Made by a program: the position numbers and the translations under genes
In this document: positions 15,835 to 18,355 of the stretch, piece by piece
Numbering within the stretch: the stretch's first letter is position 1
Layout of the letters: each line of letters starts with the position of its first letter
Assembly: GCA_947304085.1 (NCBI GenBank)
Contig: CAMZAC010000002.1
Coordinates: 1 to 18,355 of the forward strand
Source: an uncultured Alphaproteobacteria bacterium
GTDB lineage: Bacteria > Pseudomonadota > Alphaproteobacteria > Rs-D84
DNA: 18,355 nt
Reading direction: 5' to 3'
The notes under the pieces: generated by a model
Database searches by the model: none
Told to the model about the DNA's origin: nothing
The model's input: only the letters and a program-made list of their open reading frames with translations

Positions 15835-16371
15835 CTATTTTCTTATTGAAAATTCGCAACCACAATAATTTTGACGATAAAAATCAGATTCGCGATTTAT
15901 TTCTTGGCGCAGAGCTTCGTCCCATTTGATTGGAATATATTGTATTGTTCCACAAGATTCTTGTGCTGCGCAGTCTACTTGACTTTGGTCTTTGTGTTTT
16001 GAAACACCGAATACAGATGCAATAGCATTAAAACCATTTTTTATTGCATAGTCGCGCGCAAAGCAAAAACGATATGCAAAACATTTACTGCATCGTGCAC
16101 CGCGTTCAGGTTCGTTTTCAAGACCGTTTATTTCTTGTTTCCATTTATTGTGGTCATAATCGCCAACGACATATTTTACACCCATCTTTTCACAGTATTT
16201 AATTTGTTCGTTTAAGCGTTTTTGGTATTCTGTTTCTGGAAAAATATTTGGGTTGAAAAACATAACAATAAAATCGTCTATACCGCTGATCTCACCGTTT
16301 GCAAGTTGTTTGATGGCGCCACACGAACATGGTGCACAACAAGACATTAAAATCAATCTAGTTCCGTTCAT
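15835..16371 (-). CDS. queH: Epoxyqueuosine reductase QueH
   Basis: QueH performs the last step of queuosine synthesis in tRNA, reducing epoxyqueuosine; it is a non-orthologous alternative to cobalamin-dependent QueG. The 178 residues carry the full Cys pattern of the family (formerly DUF208): CCAPCSC at 11-17, ERGARCSKCFAYR at 89-101 (C94, C97), and FYRQNYCGCEFS at 164-174 (C170, C172). These residues are thought to hold the metal/iron-sulfur cluster. Its ATG follows the stop of the upstream small gene by one base, and it is the last gene of the metG transcript. Confidence 0.94.
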   Translation of the reverse strand: MNGTRLILMSCCAPCSCGAIKQLANGEISGIDDFIVMFFNPNIFPETEYQKRLNEQIKYCEKMGVKYVVGDYDHNKWKQEINGLENEPERGARCSKCFAYRFCFARDYAIKNGFNAIASVFGVSKHKDQSQVDCAAQESCGTIQYIPIKWDEALRQEINRESDFYRQNYCGCEFSIRK

Positions 16372-16372
16372 T

Positions 16373-16666
16373 TTAACGCGAATATTGTTCCTGTATTTTT
16401 TGTATAGCAGAACGTGCTATACAAAAATTTTCATAATTGTCAGTATTGACATAATATTTGGCTTCCGGTGTTACCGTATATTGTCCGCGAATATCAAAAA
16501 CGCCAGATTTTGTGACAACGTCATTGATTTCACAATGCGACCGTCTGCGTTTAGATCTGGAACAATATCCTTGTTTTATACATTTTTCGCACGAAATATC
16601 TAATAATAAAAGTCTATCTAAATTATATATTTGAACACGATTATACATTGTTTTTTTCTTTGTCAT
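16373..16666 (-). CDS. Small Cys-rich protein of unknown function
   Basis: A 97-residue protein that I do not recognise. It has a basic N-terminus, then four cysteines in a zinc-ribbon-like run (C26-x2-C29-x5-C35-x9-C45) with a basic patch RSKRRR (37-42) between the third and fourth. A predicted beta-rich middle follows, with a lone C82 in a C-terminal helix. No signal peptide or membrane segment is visible. The start overlaps the metG stop as ATGA, and the stop is one base before queH, so it is translated from the same mRNA as a synthetase and a tRNA modifier. Metal- or RNA-binding is possible but is only a guess from the Cys/Arg content. An internal ATG at codon 7 is an alternative start. 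Confidence 0.72.
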   Translation of the reverse strand: MTKKKTMYNRVQIYNLDRLLLLDISCEKCIKQGYCSRSKRRRSHCEINDVVTKSGVFDIRGQYTVTPEAKYYVNTDNYENFCIARSAIQKIQEQYSR

Positions 16667-18355
16667 TTTAATACCTGTCCTGTTTTTTTATCTGTGATTT
16701 CATAAATTCCTTTATCGTCATCAGACAGTGTTAATTCTGCGCCACTGCAAAGCATTCCTCTCGATTCTACTCCCGCCACAGAACGCGGTTTAATTGGTTT
16801 GTTTGTTTTTGGTATGATTGCCCCAACTGGTGCAAACACAGCCAGCATATCTTTGCGGACATTTTGTGCACCACAAACAATATCTTGTTTTTTATTTCCA
16901 TCATCAATCGTTACAATATGCAAATCTTCGCGACTTGGATGATTTTTTATATCGACGATTTTTACAACAATCAATTCTGGTTTATTAGATTTAGTTGAAT
17001 ATTTTTCAATCAATTCTTTGACGCGTTCATCATCAATTCTTTCGAACAGATTTTCAGGAATAACAAATTCTGTTCCGCTTTTAATACGTGCATCGAATTC
17101 GTGTGGCCAAGATAAATCGTGTTTGGTTGAAAAAATATTTTGTATTTTTTCTGCTGTGTCCGGTATAAACGGTGCAGATACACGCGCATAGAAATCTATC
17201 AGTTGGAAACAAGTATTTAATACATATTCTGCTTCAACCATTTTGCCGTCTTTTACAAGTGCCCATGGTGCATTGATTGTCATATATTCGTTTCCGATTG
17301 CCCACAGCGAACGCAAAGCAAATACAGCATCGCGAAATTCACATTTTTCCAACGCAGTTGTTAAATCTTTTAATTTTTCGTCGATTTGCGATTTTAATGT
17401 TGAATCAACTTTATCGCCCTTTGGCACAACATTACCAAAGTTTTTATCTGATAGTTTGCAAACACGTGATACAAAATTACCCAACATTCCGTTCAAATCT
17501 TTATTCACAATATCTGCAAAACGTTCAATTGTAAAATCTGTATCATCTGTTTCTGGGGCCGATGCCAATAATGCATAACGCCAATAATCTGCTGGTGCGA
17601 TACTGATTGCCTGATCCAAAAATATTCCATTTCCAGCAGATTTAGATATTTTTGCGCCGTTAAAATTCAAGAAATTTTGTCCCTTTAACACATCGACTGT
17701 TTTCCAATTATCGTCCATAGCCAATTCTTGTGCAGGAAAGAAAACAGAATGAAAGGAAACATTATCTTTGGCCATAAATTGCGTGTAATGACAATCTGGG
17801 TTTTTCCACCAAGATGCCCATTCAGGATTTGCAATTTGTGAAATAGAAACATAACCCCATGGCGCATCAAACCAAACATAGAAAACTTTATTTTCGTATC
17901 CTGGTTTGTTTACAGGAATTCCCCAAGATAAATCACGTGTAATTGGATTGTCTCGCAATCCTTCGTCTAACCATTTATTTGCGATAGTGATTGCTGTTTT
18001 AGGCCAACCTTGACGAGAATTAATCCATGTGCGTAATTTGTCTTGCATTTTGCTCAATTTGAAATACAAGTGTTTTGTTTCACGCATTTCAACAGGTGAT
18101 GTCGAATCAATCGCACTATGTGGGTTTATCAGGTCTTCTGGATCCAAAGAGGCGCCACATTTTTCACATTCATTTCCATATGCACGTTCGTTTCCACATT
18201 TTGGGCAAGTGCCAATAACATATCGGTCGGCTAAAAACTTTTTTTCGTTTACAGAATAGGGTTGTTTTGAAGTTTTTTCTTCTATCATTCCCAAAGAATC
18301 CAAACGATTAAATAATTCATGAATTAGTTTTTCGTGCTGTTTCGTGTGTGTGCGA
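16663..18355 (-). CDS. metG: Methionine--tRNA ligase, 5'-partial
   Basis: This class I synthetase charges initiator and elongator tRNA-Met. The reading frame stays open to the right edge of the window (RTHTKQHEKLIHELF... at the edge), so the HIGH box and true start lie outside. A TTG at 18301-18303 is not the start. Visible parts are the CPKCG...CEKCG zinc knuckle (about 18207-18154), the substrate-pocket region FYVWFDAPWGYVS, KISKS (17652-17638) in place of KMSKS, and the anticodon-binding helical domain. At the C-terminus is a fused EMAP/Trbp111 tRNA-binding domain (PELIVVKIVDIKNHPSRED ... GVESRGMLCSGAEL). The 3' end overlaps the next gene by ATGA. Confidence 0.95.
   Translation of the reverse strand, partial: RTHTKQHEKLIHELFNRLDSLGMIEEKTSKQPYSVNEKKFLADRYVIGTCPKCGNERAYGNECEKCGASLDPEDLINPHSAIDSTSPVEMRETKHLYFKLSKMQDKLRTWINSRQGWPKTAITIANKWLDEGLRDNPITRDLSWGIPVNKPGYENKVFYVWFDAPWGYVSISQIANPEWASWWKNPDCHYTQFMAKDNVSFHSVFFPAQELAMDDNWKTVDVLKGQNFLNFNGAKISKSAGNGIFLDQAISIAPADYWRYALLASAPETDDTDFTIERFADIVNKDLNGMLGNFVSRVCKLSDKNFGNVVPKGDKVDSTLKSQIDEKLKDLTTALEKCEFRDAVFALRSLWAIGNEYMTINAPWALVKDGKMVEAEYVLNTCFQLIDFYARVSAPFIPDTAEKIQNIFSTKHDLSWPHEFDARIKSGTEFVIPENLFERIDDERVKELIEKYSTKSNKPELIVVKIVDIKNHPSREDLHIVTIDDGNKKQDIVCGAQNVRKDMLAVFAPVGAIIPKTNKPIKPRSVAGVESRGMLCSGAELTLSDDDKGIYEITDKKTGQVLK

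Noticed and set aside
18301-18303. TTG as metG start
   Set aside because: The frame stays open with typical MetRS sequence to the window edge, so the gene is partial.
1-18355. CRISPR arrays, integrases, toxin-antitoxin or defence systems
   Set aside because: No spaced direct repeats and no proteins of these families were seen.

Overview
The window is an AT-rich bacterial segment dominated by housekeeping genes. From about position 966 to the right end it reads as one low-GC chromosome, probably a host-associated or reduced alphaproteobacterium. This taxonomy is inference. It rests on the long eukaryotic-like IleRS, the rpmI-rplT-pheS-pheT order, proteobacterial-type promoters, and the compact operons. 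The first ~965 bp are different: GC is visibly higher (31/60 in 841-900 against 17/60 in 1021-1080), and the protein there is a Bacteroidales-flavoured DUF4143 ATPase fragment. The join falls inside the mrdA coding sequence at its KTG motif, so this end is either an assembly chimera or a real recombination/insertion junction.

Layout. 1-251: no convincing gene, but a ~175 bp imperfect inverted repeat (53-227). 252-965 (-): C-terminal half of a DUF4143 ATPase. 898-3769 (-): mreC-mreD-mrdA rod-shape operon, with mrdA (PBP2) cut at the KTG motif and mreD carrying an in-frame TAA before its last membrane helix. 3896-7836 (+): rpmI-rplT-pheS-pheT, ending at a strong terminator shared with the convergent nth. 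7885-11587 (-): ileS-nth. 11588-11786: a divergent regulatory region. 11787-11862 (+): tRNA-Thr(CGT). 11915-15753 (-): fabD-fabG-GNAT-mnmG operon with 1-2 nt gaps. 15835-18355 (-): metG (5' end outside the window), a small Cys-rich unknown protein, and queH.

The most interesting element is upstream of ileS. A good sigma70 promoter (TTGATT-N17-TATAAA) is followed by an apparently leaderless mini-ORF, MTTKTIIIIK-stop, with four consecutive Ile codons. Then come a pair of mutually exclusive stems and a GC hairpin with a U6 tract, and finally ileS. This has the geometry of a classical ribosome-mediated transcription attenuator that would sense charged tRNA-Ile and control isoleucyl-tRNA synthetase. 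I am not aware of a described leader-peptide attenuator for ileS.

Functionally the window is mostly translation: L35, L20, three aminoacyl-tRNA synthetases, a tRNA, and the tRNA modifiers MnmG and QueH. It also holds fatty-acid initiation/elongation (FabD, FabG), base-excision repair (Nth) and the lateral-wall elongation machinery. The elongation genes are the only ones that look damaged.
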